From contig NZ_CP084058.1 of NCBI RefSeq assembly GCF_020215645.1, positions 6,572,001 to 6,636,000 of the forward strand: a stretch of DNA of 64,000 nt, given 5' to 3'. Under the pieces are notes generated by a model that saw only the letters and a program-made list of their open reading frames with translations, did not search any database and had not been told where the DNA came from. This DNA is from Nonomuraea gerenzanensis. Its GTDB lineage: Bacteria; Actinomycetota; Actinomycetes; Streptosporangiales; Streptosporangiaceae. The translations under genes and the position numbers were made by a program. Shown here one piece after another: positions 58,601-64,000 of this stretch (position 1 is the first letter of the stretch; the number at the start of each line of letters is the position of its first letter).

Positions 58601-60686
58601 GCACGACACCCTGTTCGACAACCTGTTCGTGCTGCAGAACTTCCTGGACCCGGACGCCTTCGCCGAGCGCGACGCCCGGCACGGCATCGTCGCGGAGCGG
58701 GCCGACGACTCCACGCACTACCCGTTCACCTGGGTCGTCACGCCCGGCGAGCAGCTCACGGTCAAGCTGGAGTACCGCGACCGCGACACCGCTCGCGCCC
58801 GCCGGCTGCTGGACGACTACCTGCGCGTGCTCGACGACCTGGCCCGGTGGACGGGGCCCGTGGGGGCGCTGCCCGGCCTGGGCCCCCTGCCCGTGCCGGG
58901 CGAGCGCACGGACATCGGCACGGACACCGTGGTGGACCGGTTCGACCGGGCGGCCGACCGCGACCCGGACCGGGTGGCGCTCGTCGCCCACGGCCGGAGC
59001 CTGACGTTCGCGCAGTTGCGGGATCGCAGCCGGGCGGTGGCCGGGGTGCTCGCCGGTCGCGGCCTCGGCCCGGACAGGACCGTGGGGCTGGCGATCCCGC
59101 GTTCGCTCGACTCGATCGTCGCGCTGTTCGCCGTGCTGCGGGTGGGCGCGGCGTACGTGCCGCTGGAGCTGGACCACCCGGACGAGCGGATCGCCGCGAT
59201 CGTCGCGGACGCCCGCCCTGACGTGATCCTCACCGTCGGCTCCGTCTCCCCCCGGCTCAGCGGCGAGCTGATCGAGCTGGACCGGCCGCTCCCCGAGGCC
59301 GAGCCGTTCGTCACGTTCGCGCCCGGCGACCCCGACCGCCTGCGGCACCCCGCGTACACGATCTACACCTCCGGCTCGACCGGCAAGCCCAAGGGCGTGG
59401 TCACCGAGTACGCCGGGCTGACGAACATGCTGATCAACCACCAGCGGCGGATCTTCGAGCCGGTGCTGGCGGAGCACGGCCACCGGGTCTTCCGGATCGC
59501 GCACACCGTGTCGTTCGCGTTCGACATGTCGTGGGAGGAGCTGCTGTGGCTCGCGGACGGGCACGAGGTGCACATCTGTGACGAGGAGCTGCGGCGCGAC
59601 GCGCCGCGCCTGGTCGAGTACTGCCTCGACCACCGGATCGACGTCATCAACGTGACCCCCACCTACGCGCAGCAACTGGTGGCGGAGGGCCTGCTCGACG
59701 ACCCGGCGCGGCGGCCCCCGCTGGTGCTGCTGGGCGGCGAGGCGGTCACGCCGGCGCTGTGGCAGCGGCTCGCCGGGACCGAGGGGACCGTCGGCTACAA
59801 CCTGTACGGGCCCACCGAGTACACGATCAACACCCTCGGCGTCGGCACGTTCGAGTGCCAGGACCCGGTGGTGGGCGTGCCCATCGACAACACCGACGTG
59901 TACGTGCTGGACTCCTGGCTGCGGCCGGTGCCGGACGGCGTGCCCGGCGAGCTGTACGTCTCGGGGATCGGCATCGCCCGCGGCTATCTCGGGCAGCCGG
60001 GCCAGAGCGCGCACCGGTTCGTCGCGTGCCCGTTCGGCGAGCCGGGCGAGCGCATGTACCGGACGGGCGACCTCGTGCTGCGGCGCCCCGACGGTAACCT
60101 GATGTACCTGGGCCGCACCGACCAGCAGGTCAAGATCCGGGGGCACCGGGTCGAGCTCGGCGAGGTCGAGGCGGCGTTCGCGGCGCATCCGGCGGTGCGT
60201 TTCGTCGCGGCCGTCGCCCAGTCCGATCCGCAGGTCGACGGCGCGTACCGGCTGGCGGCCTACCTCGTGCTGGGCGAGGCGGATCTGGCGACGGTGGCGG
60301 CCGAGGTCGGCGCCGGGCTGCCCGACTACCTGCGGCCCACCCACTACGCGCAGGTGGACGCCATCCCGCTGACCGTCAACGGGAAGGCCGACACCAAGGC
60401 GCTGCCGGAGGCCAAGCCGCTCGGCGCGCTGACCACGTCGGCCGAGCGCGGCCCGGCGACCGAGACCGAGAGGACGGTGTGCGAGCTGTTCGCCGAGGCA
60501 CTGGACCTGGATGACGACGAGGTGAGCGCGGTGAGCGACTTCGTGTCCCTCGGGGGGCACTCCATGCTGGCGGTGCGGCTGGTGGGGCTGCTCCGCCGCG
60601 AGTACGGCCCGGTGATCACCATCCGCGACCTGTTCGCGCTGCTCACCCCCGAAGCGATCGCCCGGCACCTCGATGAGCGCCGCTGA
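49632..60686 (+). CDS. cchH: Trimodular coelichelin-type NRPS (A-T-E-C-A-T-E-C-A-T)
   Basis: About 3,684 residues. I place the start at ATG 49632 (GGAGG at 49615-49619); ATG 49647 is possible. The first roughly 120 residues have no full domain. Module 1: A ([10 protein letters not shown] near 330), T (GGDSLLAIS near 680), E ([10 protein letters not shown] near 850). Module 2: C (HHIVADGWS near 1330), A ([10 protein letters not shown] near 1840), T (GGDSIIAIT near 2216), E ([10 protein letters not shown] near 2395). Module 3: C ([10 protein letters not shown] near 2792, atypical), A ([10 protein letters not shown] near 3296), T (GGHSMLAV near 3640). No thioesterase. Specificity residues read DINYWGGIGK, DFWNIGMVHK and DMENLGLINK, known for hfOrn, Thr and hOrn. 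The product is therefore coelichelin or a close analogue. Confidence 0.95.
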   Translation: MAESAMLEPSARLVSLSSARLAGLRRRIGDHPDGTLARACAVGLAYWATGHGPDGLGLAPGTPFTDVLGWDGDLPAGWAVAGDGRSIAVPEGVAPAQAQLALDDLADFPDRPVGTIGPSSVAERLRTLAGWNDTAAERVRPTIVELFREQVRARPDAVAIVDERRSLTYRETAALAGQLARHLIDRGLKAEQVVGISLERSADMVIGLLGVLMAGCAFVPLDPRWPAARRAVVVADARLAVQLNRSGEHEPGEPEAVAVDLGDWRFGSYPAEVPEVAVPGAALAYVIFTSGSTGRPKGAMIRHEAISERLLWQVHEILHFGPGDASLFKAPLSFDISINEIFLPLVCGGRLVVLRPGGERDPHHLLSVIAEQRVTFTYLVSSMLDVLLEIAGDSGRLDSLRHVWCGGEVLTPELYERFRTRLGIPLYHGYGPAETTIGVSHVIYRGAAERLSTSIGKANPNTQLYVLDDELRPVPVGVGGELYVGGFLLGRGYVNAPELTASRFVANPFATDGSRLYRTGDLARFTPDGSLDFLGRADNQIKIRGMRLELEDVEAGLAEHPGVRHSCVVARKNAAGGTYLVGYVIPAAGSEDLRPEDVTSWAAGNMVDYMVPAHVVVMREFPLTENGKLDRRALPEPVAGPGPMVAPATEAERVVCAAVASVLGLEEVGVDRSFFQLGGDSLLAISLLGALREAGLHVTATEIFTSATVGALAAVARREDAPAADHEDIATGPVTGSPIVRWLGETTDAVGGFVQSVVLNSPAGLTAGALGELLAAVVERHDMLRARLVRGERWGFDVPEAGRAQVRWQESDRPRDACVALAAAALDPDGGAMLAAVWRRAAGELVVAAHHVVIDGVSWRILMEDLATGWRQLTSGTPIALPPVRTSFRRWTQLLERTAFDADLAYYRRPLPGADEPVGRRALSEADTVAREKVRVVAADPGVTAALLGEIPARFHAGVNDVLLTALAVALARWRRDLGQDQTFAHIELEGHGREARHVADAAGFEPDLSRTVGWFTTLFPVVVDPGGAADLTDPGYLSAALKAVKEDLARVPGNGLSYGVLRHLHGAEFDAPAPQVLFNYLGRFEAGTSGEWRLAGATGQLGERRDPGMRLPRALEFNAIAEPGPTGAYELVTTISWPEGVFTDGDVATIGSYFLAALAGLAALDGGGHSPSDFRPLSLTQADVDALDGPALRDILPLTPLQEGLYFHSVFDDDSAGSYVEQQVLTLEGEVDADRLATAATRLLTVYPNLAARFVALADGRVVSVLDGGPGSGVVAPFTTLERPGMTDEEIRELAERDRRAGFDLATGPLMRYTLIRAGAGRTVLVQTVHHIVADGWSVPAMLRALLAEYHAPGSVHPLGGFPGYVRRLAALDEEESDRVWRAELAGVPGPSLVAEGHTPSGRYADTAVEPDGLDLDAAARSAGVPLSVAVHSAWALTLGGILHRDDVVFGSTVSGRDADVPGIEDMVGLFINTIPVRARWAGATTTARELLGSVREHQNAVLPHQHVSLARIGRQAGGGPLFDTLVVFDVATDVDSLRRPGDELVITGVVNEGAPHYPLTLVVERGAGGGSRFNLIYDGELLREAGARAILGTFTRALTGLLTRPDGLVRDLASGTTRRPAPSARSTASGEPLGPAAIDAAATLGGLFDAAARRDPAATAVTQCALDGGTRSLTYGELAAAKDRLAGALRAAGIGPGERVAVALPRSVEQVVALIAVVTAGGAYVPLDTAYPDERLEYVLTDAAPRVVLVDRDQRDRLTALADKAGVPARVLVEGDEPPPETTAGPGPEPHDPAYVIYTSGSTGRPKGVVVPHSSVVALLANTQPDMHFGPDDVWVQFHSASFDFAVWELWGALAHGGELLVPEYGLTRSPVDFHRLVRERGVTVLNQTPSAFYQLIEADRHAGEPLTALRRIIFGGEALDLARLRGWVERYGAGSPELVNMYGITETTVHVTHRVLTGEDFAAGGEASPIGGPVPGLVTYLLDDRLRPVPPGRVGAIYVAGAQVSLGYLGRPGLTASRFVPDPFAADGSRMYHTGDLAWRTLGGELVFAGRADDQVQLKGFRVEPGEVESALRELDGVVDAAVTVADSGDHLVAHVVGEAAGDVAGLLAVKLPAYLVPGRVLTVDALPLTVNGKLDREALRRHAAQHEAMTPAEPGAPAHAGHGAPAHAPQRASALAAQGATAHAPQGAPALDALIGIFAEALPATDVDADTDFFRAGGDSIIAITVVNRARALGLPVSPREVFLHKTPRALAEHLDTSTPQPAPPEPPRPQDGPLAPTPIILRQRELGGSLARFAQARALQAPEGTGPADAERAANAVVAAHPALRLRLRVEHGVWSLRTEPSRPVTVVRTDATDPTAVANEAAGRLDPETGEVIAFSWLEASGTLVITAHHLAVDAVSWLILLDDLTAALRGAAPAPTTTSYAEYADALAIRSAHDAEDLGRWLETLAAPPLLPAVGGLRRLTVEIAPETTARVTRTAPAALGVGLTELLCGALRAALTHVQGSPADLAIELERHGRVPALEHHDYTRTVGWFTAIAPVRLTPHTDPVAAARELAGRQPDERGHAGYGRLRYLNPQTAPLLTARPQVLFNYLGAGSESRALRITGGDQGSPYAVEVNAWLDTETGTLRADLILAEGVPDELAGHWRRALEQVADACATAERTAPVTPLQRGLYFQAQLTGPAGHYVAQSYFTFDRRLDAGALAEAMAYVIARHPAVGAGFGTDADGNPVQVLAADRRVVVRTVELPDEVAAEELCARDRDTGFDPGEPPLIRLTVVRLPGFDGLLLSYHLLLWDGWSREIVLRELFDAYAAVVAGQPLDPMPATPSFEEHARALAARDVSAAERFWAEHLAGLPGPTLLAGPSPSLPDELPPALVHTLTPARSRLLREAARTHGVTLNSVLTGAFGLLLGAHTGRCDAVFGVTVSGREGAGLSGIVGVLLNTVPMWTRARPGDTVREYLSAVQAARVAAMEHEHLGLGEIQRGSGHDTLFDNLFVLQNFLDPDAFAERDARHGIVAERADDSTHYPFTWVVTPGEQLTVKLEYRDRDTARARRLLDDYLRVLDDLARWTGPVGALPGLGPLPVPGERTDIGTDTVVDRFDRAADRDPDRVALVAHGRSLTFAQLRDRSRAVAGVLAGRGLGPDRTVGLAIPRSLDSIVALFAVLRVGAAYVPLELDHPDERIAAIVADARPDVILTVGSVSPRLSGELIELDRPLPEAEPFVTFAPGDPDRLRHPAYTIYTSGSTGKPKGVVTEYAGLTNMLINHQRRIFEPVLAEHGHRVFRIAHTVSFAFDMSWEELLWLADGHEVHICDEELRRDAPRLVEYCLDHRIDVINVTPTYAQQLVAEGLLDDPARRPPLVLLGGEAVTPALWQRLAGTEGTVGYNLYGPTEYTINTLGVGTFECQDPVVGVPIDNTDVYVLDSWLRPVPDGVPGELYVSGIGIARGYLGQPGQSAHRFVACPFGEPGERMYRTGDLVLRRPDGNLMYLGRTDQQVKIRGHRVELGEVEAAFAAHPAVRFVAAVAQSDPQVDGAYRLAAYLVLGEADLATVAAEVGAGLPDYLRPTHYAQVDAIPLTVNGKADTKALPEAKPLGALTTSAERGPATETERTVCELFAEALDLDDDEVSAVSDFVSLGGHSMLAVRLVGLLRREYGPVITIRDLFALLTPEAIARHLDERR
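56107..56220 (+). repeat. Ala/His/Gln repeat linker in NRPS module 2
   Basis: Between A2 and T2 the protein has an irregular repeat, [34 protein letters not shown]. It is encoded by degenerate units of roughly 21-30 bases sharing GCGCACGCCCCGCAG. Linkers here are normally short and variable, so this resembles the other in-frame expansions in the window. Confidence 0.6.
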
Positions 60687-62373
60687 CCGGCGGGAGCCCC
60701 GCACGGGCTCCGAGATCCTCCGGACGGCGCTGCGGCGCAACGCGGGCGCCATGGCGGGCGGCACCGTGCTCATGGGCCTGTACCAGGCGGGCGAGACGGC
60801 CTTCCCCATCGCGCTCGGCCTGATCGTCGAGCACGCGCTGCAGGAGCGCAGCCTCGGCTCGCTCGGCTGGTCGATCGTCGCCCTGGCGGTGATCATCACG
60901 ACCGTTTCGCTGTCGTGGCGGTTCGGGATGCGCATCCTGCAGAAGGCCAACACGACGGAGGCGCACCGCTGGCGGGTGCGGGTCGCCGACTGCGGGCTGC
61001 AGCCGGTGGCCAGGGACACCGGCCTGAAGTCCGGCGAGGTGCTGACCGTCGCCACGGAGGACGCCGACCAGACCGCCGACATCATCGAGGTGGTGCCGCT
61101 GCTGATCAGCTCGCTGGTCGCGGTGCTGATCACGGCGGTCGCGCTGGGCGTGGCCGACCTCTGGCTGGGGGTGCTGGTGATCGTGGGCACCATCGCGATC
61201 CTGACCATCCTCAGCGTGCTGTCCAAGCGGATCGGCGAGGCCACCCGCGAGCAGCAGGCGCGGGTGGCGCGGGCGGGCGCGAAGGTGGCCGACCTGATCA
61301 GCGGCCTGCGCCCGCTGCACGGGTTCGGCGGCAACCAGGCGGCGTTCCTGTCGTACAGGAAGGTGAGCGCGCAGGCGCGGGACCAGGCGGTCGGCGTCGC
61401 CAGGATCAACGGCGCGTACGCCGGGGCCGCGCTGGCGCTCAACGCGATCCTCGCCGCCGCGGTGACCCTGGCGGCCGGCTGGCTGGCGCTGAGCGGCCGG
61501 ATCAGCATCGGGCAGCTCGTCATGGCCGTGGGGCTGGCGCAGTTCATCATCGAGCCGCTCAAGCTGTTCTCCGAGATGCCGAAGTACGTGATGATCGCGC
61601 GGGCGTCGGCGGACCGGATGGCGCTGGTGCTGGCCGCTCCCCCGGTGATGGATCCGGGCACGGAGCGCCCGTCGCCGGGCGGCGGCCTGGAGGTGGACAG
61701 CGTAAGTCACGGGTCCCTGCGGGAGCTGAAGTTCCACGTGGCGGCGGGCGAGTTCGTGGCCGTGGCCGCCTACCAGGCGCGCGAGGCGGCCGACCTGGCC
61801 GCGATCCTGGCCGTGCACGTCCCGCCCGGCGCCTACGAGGGCGTGGTGCGGGTCGGCGGGCGGGAGCTGCAGGACCTGTCGGTCGAGGCGCTGCGCGAGC
61901 ACCTGCTGGTCAACCCGTACCACGCGGAGATCTTCGCGGGCACCCTGCGCACGAACCTCGACCCGTCGGGGACGGGCCGCCCCGTCGAGGCGGCCGTCGA
62001 GGCGTCCATGCTGACCGACGTCGTCGCCCTCCACCCGGAGGGCCTCGACCACGAGGTCCGCGACCGCGGCGCGAACCTGTCGGGCGGCCAGCGCCAGCGT
62101 CTCTCCCTGGCCCGCGCCCTGGCCGCCGACCCCGGCATCCTGGTCCTGCACGACCCGACGACGGCGGTGGACGCGGTCACCGAGCAGCTCATCGCGCGCA
62201 ACGTGGCGGAGCTGCGGCGGGGGCGCACGATGATCGTGATCACCAGCAGCCCCGCGCTGCTCGACGCGGCCGACCGCGTGCTCGTCCTGGACGGTGGGGT
62301 CGTCACCGCCGAGGACACCCATCGCCACCTGTTGCACACCGACGAGACCTATCGTCAGGCGGTGGCCAGATGA
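60673..62373 (+). CDS. cchI: ABC exporter half-transporter with degenerate ATP site (siderophore export)
   Basis: A 566-residue fused permease-ATPase overlapping the NRPS end by 14 bases. The membrane domain ([40 protein letters not shown]) is normal. In the nucleotide-binding domain the Walker A site reads [20 protein letters not shown], without the G-K-S/T; Walker B reads [13 protein letters not shown], with His at the magnesium-binding Asp and Asp at the catalytic Glu. The signature [17 protein letters not shown] is intact. Alone it cannot hydrolyse ATP, but it can provide the signature to the intact Walker site of the partner at 47829. Confidence 0.9.
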   Translation: MSAADRREPRTGSEILRTALRRNAGAMAGGTVLMGLYQAGETAFPIALGLIVEHALQERSLGSLGWSIVALAVIITTVSLSWRFGMRILQKANTTEAHRWRVRVADCGLQPVARDTGLKSGEVLTVATEDADQTADIIEVVPLLISSLVAVLITAVALGVADLWLGVLVIVGTIAILTILSVLSKRIGEATREQQARVARAGAKVADLISGLRPLHGFGGNQAAFLSYRKVSAQARDQAVGVARINGAYAGAALALNAILAAAVTLAAGWLALSGRISIGQLVMAVGLAQFIIEPLKLFSEMPKYVMIARASADRMALVLAAPPVMDPGTERPSPGGGLEVDSVSHGSLRELKFHVAAGEFVAVAAYQAREAADLAAILAVHVPPGAYEGVVRVGGRELQDLSVEALREHLLVNPYHAEIFAGTLRTNLDPSGTGRPVEAAVEASMLTDVVALHPEGLDHEVRDRGANLSGGQRQRLSLARALAADPGILVLHDPTTAVDAVTEQLIARNVAELRRGRTMIVITSSPALLDAADRVLVLDGGVVTAEDTHRHLLHTDETYRQAVAR

Positions 62374-62395
62374 CGATCGCGGCCTGAGGCAGACT

Positions 62396-62421
62396 CCGGG
62401 GCGGACGAAGCGCCGCCCCGG
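62396..62421. terminator. Bidirectional terminator candidate after the NRPS operon
   Basis: CCGGGGCGG (62396-62404), loop of eight bases, and CCGCCCCGG (62413-62421): a perfect 9-bp GC stem between the convergent exporter gene (stop 62373) and the small gene ending at 62433. No T-tract. Confidence 0.6.
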
Positions 62422-62432
62422 GTCTCGCCGGT

Positions 62433-62867
62433 TCAGACCAGCAGGAAGGACGGGGTTCTGGCGAGCTCGACCACTTGGAAGCCGGAGCTGACGAAGTCCA
62501 CGTTGTAGTGGAATCGTCCCGTCACCCCGCTCGGCACGGTGATCGAGTACCGCAGCACCCCGGGGCTGGAGCCGGAGCGCACGAAGTCGTTCCCGCTCGG
62601 CGTCCAGGCCGGCGCCTTGAACTCCTCCTTGAAGGGATTCCCCGTCGGCACGAGGCTGGCCACCGGAAGGCCGGTGTTCTCGTTGATGGCGACGATGTTC
62701 AGCGTGTAATCGCCGCCGCTCTGACCGAGTACGTTCCCCGCCTCCAGCTGCAGGACGAGATCGAAGGTCGGCGACCTGGGCGGACCCGCGTTGGGCGTGT
62801 CGTCGGCGACGGTGCCGTTGGGCGCCGTGGTGTAGGCAGCCGCTATTCTCGCGTCGCTGGAATTCAT
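62433..62867 (-). CDS. Small unknown protein downstream of the CHAT protease gene
   Basis: A 144-residue protein from ATG 62867 with GGGAGG upstream, a strong start. Starts MNSSDARIAAAYTTAPNGTV, then a beta-rich body: TFDLVLQLEAGNVLGQSGGD, YTLNIVAINENTGLPVASLV, RYSITVPSGVTGRFHYNVDF, ELARTPSFLLV. This looks like an all-beta immunoglobulin- or jelly-roll-like fold without signal peptide. I do not recognise the family. It follows the CHAT gene on the same strand after 98 bases, so a role as substrate, regulator or co-effector of that protease is possible. Confidence 0.75.
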   Translation of the reverse strand: MNSSDARIAAAYTTAPNGTVADDTPNAGPPRSPTFDLVLQLEAGNVLGQSGGDYTLNIVAINENTGLPVASLVPTGNPFKEEFKAPAWTPSGNDFVRSGSSPGVLRYSITVPSGVTGRFHYNVDFVSSGFQVVELARTPSFLLV

Positions 62868-62965
62868 GTGACCTCCCGAACAGGAATGGCGAAAGCATTT
62901 CCCCCGCCATTTCCATGATGGCCGCGATTTCCAGGTCCCGGAATTCGTGAAATTACGTATCCGAT

Positions 62966-64000
62966 TCACACGCCATAATGCACGAACGAGCCCCAGAAAT
63001 AAGGTGATCCGATCTCTGGCCCGGGCGCGGGCCCTTCGGGTCGCAGGTCCCGCGCCCCGGAGGCCCCGCCTGTGCCGACGTCGCGCCGCAGGGTCTCGTA
63101 CGCGACATCCCGTGCGTCCTCGTCGAGCGTGCGCACCCAGCGCCGGACCGAGGTGAGAGCTCGCGTGACGCCGTCGCCCGCTGCCAGGCGCCGATACATC
63201 CCCGTCATGAGCAGGGCGGCGGCCTGATCGTCGGCCGGCCACAGCGATACCACCACGTGCCGCGCGCCGGCCGTCACCGCGGCACGGACCAGCCCCACGA
63301 TGTCCCCGCCCGCGGTGGCGGTGCCCTTGCCCGTATGGCACGCCGACAGCACCACGAGGTCGGCGCCGAGGTCGAGCCCCATCAGGTCCCCCACGGTGAG
63401 CCGGCCGTCGCCGGCGAGCGCGAGGTAGCTGCGGTGCGGCGCCAGTTCGTCGACGAGGCCGTGCGTGGCGAGGTGCAGGATGCGGCACCCCGGCGCCCGT
63501 GTCCTGACGGCCTGCTCGGTGGCGTCGTCGCCTGTCAGGACCTCCGCGTCGCCGAGCAGACCGGCGATCGCCGCCACTTCGGTGGCGCTGCCTCCCAGTG
63601 GGTGGAGGCCGCGCTGCGGGCTGTACGCCGGGTTGCCCACCAGCAGCGCCGGCCCGTTGAGGTCCGGTACGCGTGCGGCCCCCGGGCGGGCGAGCAGCGC
63701 CGCCGACGGCAGGTGGGAGACGTGGTTGCGCTCTCCCAGGACCTTGTCGCGCCAGGGCAGGGCGTGGAAGGGAAGCAGAGCCAGCGATCGGTGCGGCACG
63801 ACGATCACGTGACTGTCGTCCGGGATCATGGACTCGACCGGTCCGAGCAGCAGCCCCGTGAGCCGTTCGCCGAGTCGCCGGTCGTACCAGCCGGTGGCGC
63901 ACGATTGGTGGAACGCCCTGACGTCGGCGGCCAGGTCACGCTCGCGGATCCGTACGCGGTAGTGGCGCAGGCCGTCCGGGTCGGCGGCCCAGACCACCAG
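62966..64000 (-). CDS. CHAT-domain caspase-like protease, 5' end outside window
   Basis: At least 345 C-terminal residues of a larger protein. The CHAT fold: AFHQSCATGWYDRRLGERLT, VIVVPHRSLALLPFHALPWR, LHLATHGLVDELAPHRSYLA (catalytic His), ADLVVLSACHTGKGTATAGG (catalytic Cys), GARHVVVSLWPADDQAAALL, ending SPYFWGSFVHYGV. Together these are the standard CHAT signature. CHAT proteases act as caspase-like effectors or processing enzymes and often carry TPR repeats N-terminally, which would be beyond the window. Transcribed toward the small gene at 62433-62867. The interval 62868-62965 shows no other gene. Confidence 0.92.
   Translation of the reverse strand: MVVWAADPDGLRHYRVRIRERDLAADVRAFHQSCATGWYDRRLGERLTGLLLGPVESMIPDDSHVIVVPHRSLALLPFHALPWRDKVLGERNHVSHLPSAALLARPGAARVPDLNGPALLVGNPAYSPQRGLHPLGGSATEVAAIAGLLGDAEVLTGDDATEQAVRTRAPGCRILHLATHGLVDELAPHRSYLALAGDGRLTVGDLMGLDLGADLVVLSACHTGKGTATAGGDIVGLVRAAVTAGARHVVVSLWPADDQAAALLMTGMYRRLAAGDGVTRALTSVRRWVRTLDEDARDVAYETLRRDVGTGGASGARDLRPEGPAPGPEIGSPYFWGSFVHYGV

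Noticed and set aside
56160-61661. Minus-strand ORF of 1,833 codons across NRPS modules 2-3 and the second exporter
   Set aside because: It is antisense to two genes with complete domain sets, and crosses their boundary without any start signal.
47783-62432. MbtH-like gene expected beside the NRPS
   Set aside because: No frame in the cluster encodes the conserved MbtH motifs; it must be elsewhere in the genome or dispensable.

Overview
The window reads as chromosome of a high-GC filamentous actinomycete. Nearly every codon ends in G or C, starts are often GTG or TTG, and the gene families (EfeUOB, MHS transporters, SnoaL/NmrA pairs, DUF6653, I36 inhibitors, a coelichelin-type NRPS) are typical of Streptomycetales and Streptosporangiales. 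The gene mix gives me a weak impression of Streptosporangiaceae (Nonomuraea-like); this is not proven. No tRNA, rRNA or CRISPR was seen. Housekeeping content is thin. Intact accessory genes alternate with about sixteen truncated or frameshifted gene fragments, which suggests a rearranging chromosome arm.

Layout. 1-2.2 kb: edge of an acyltransferase gene, a conserved hypothetical, small ORFs and a repeat-bearing decayed ORF. 2.2-6 kb: a LacI-controlled divergent catabolic locus (regulator, two unknown proteins, MHS transporter) with two matching operators. 6-11.5 kb: a response-regulator stub, two exported beta-lactamase-fold serine hydrolases, a beheaded secreted protein ending in a perfect hairpin, an alpha/beta hydrolase, a broken streptogramin-lyase-like gene, and a DUF1330/MarR pair. 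12-20.3 kb: SDR/TetR pair, XRE regulator with a SnoaL-NmrA operon, LuxR regulator, a wrecked erythromycin-esterase-like gene and an FAD-linked oxidase. 20.4-27.3 kb: tandem I36 inhibitor genes, a transposase scrap, two further serine hydrolases (one fused to an extra N-terminal domain), a VOC protein, and a LysR regulator with a duplicated palindromic promoter block. 27.5-41.4 kb: TetR/DUF6653, the efeUOB iron-uptake operon, a BlaI/M56 pair, two acetyltransferases, malic enzyme, a permease, LtrA and a MerR regulator. 41.4-43.2 kb: secreted pectate lyase behind a LacI-like operator.

43.4-62.4 kb is the most coherent unit, a coelichelin-type hydroxamate siderophore cluster. It holds ornithine N-hydroxylase, N-formyltransferase, a Fes-like esterase, a trimodular NRPS (A-T-E-C-A-T-E-C-A-T, no thioesterase) whose specificity residues read hfOrn, Thr and hOrn, and two ABC half-exporters flanking the NRPS. 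Four sites matching the DtxR/IdeR iron box lie in the cluster and two more lie at efeUOB and the M56 gene, so iron uptake and siderophore production probably form one regulon. The importer genes survive only as C-terminal fragments of a FecCD permease and a binding protein, although their iron boxes are intact.

The window ends with a CHAT-domain protease (5' end outside the window) followed by a small unknown protein of 144 aa, a possible protease-partner pair.
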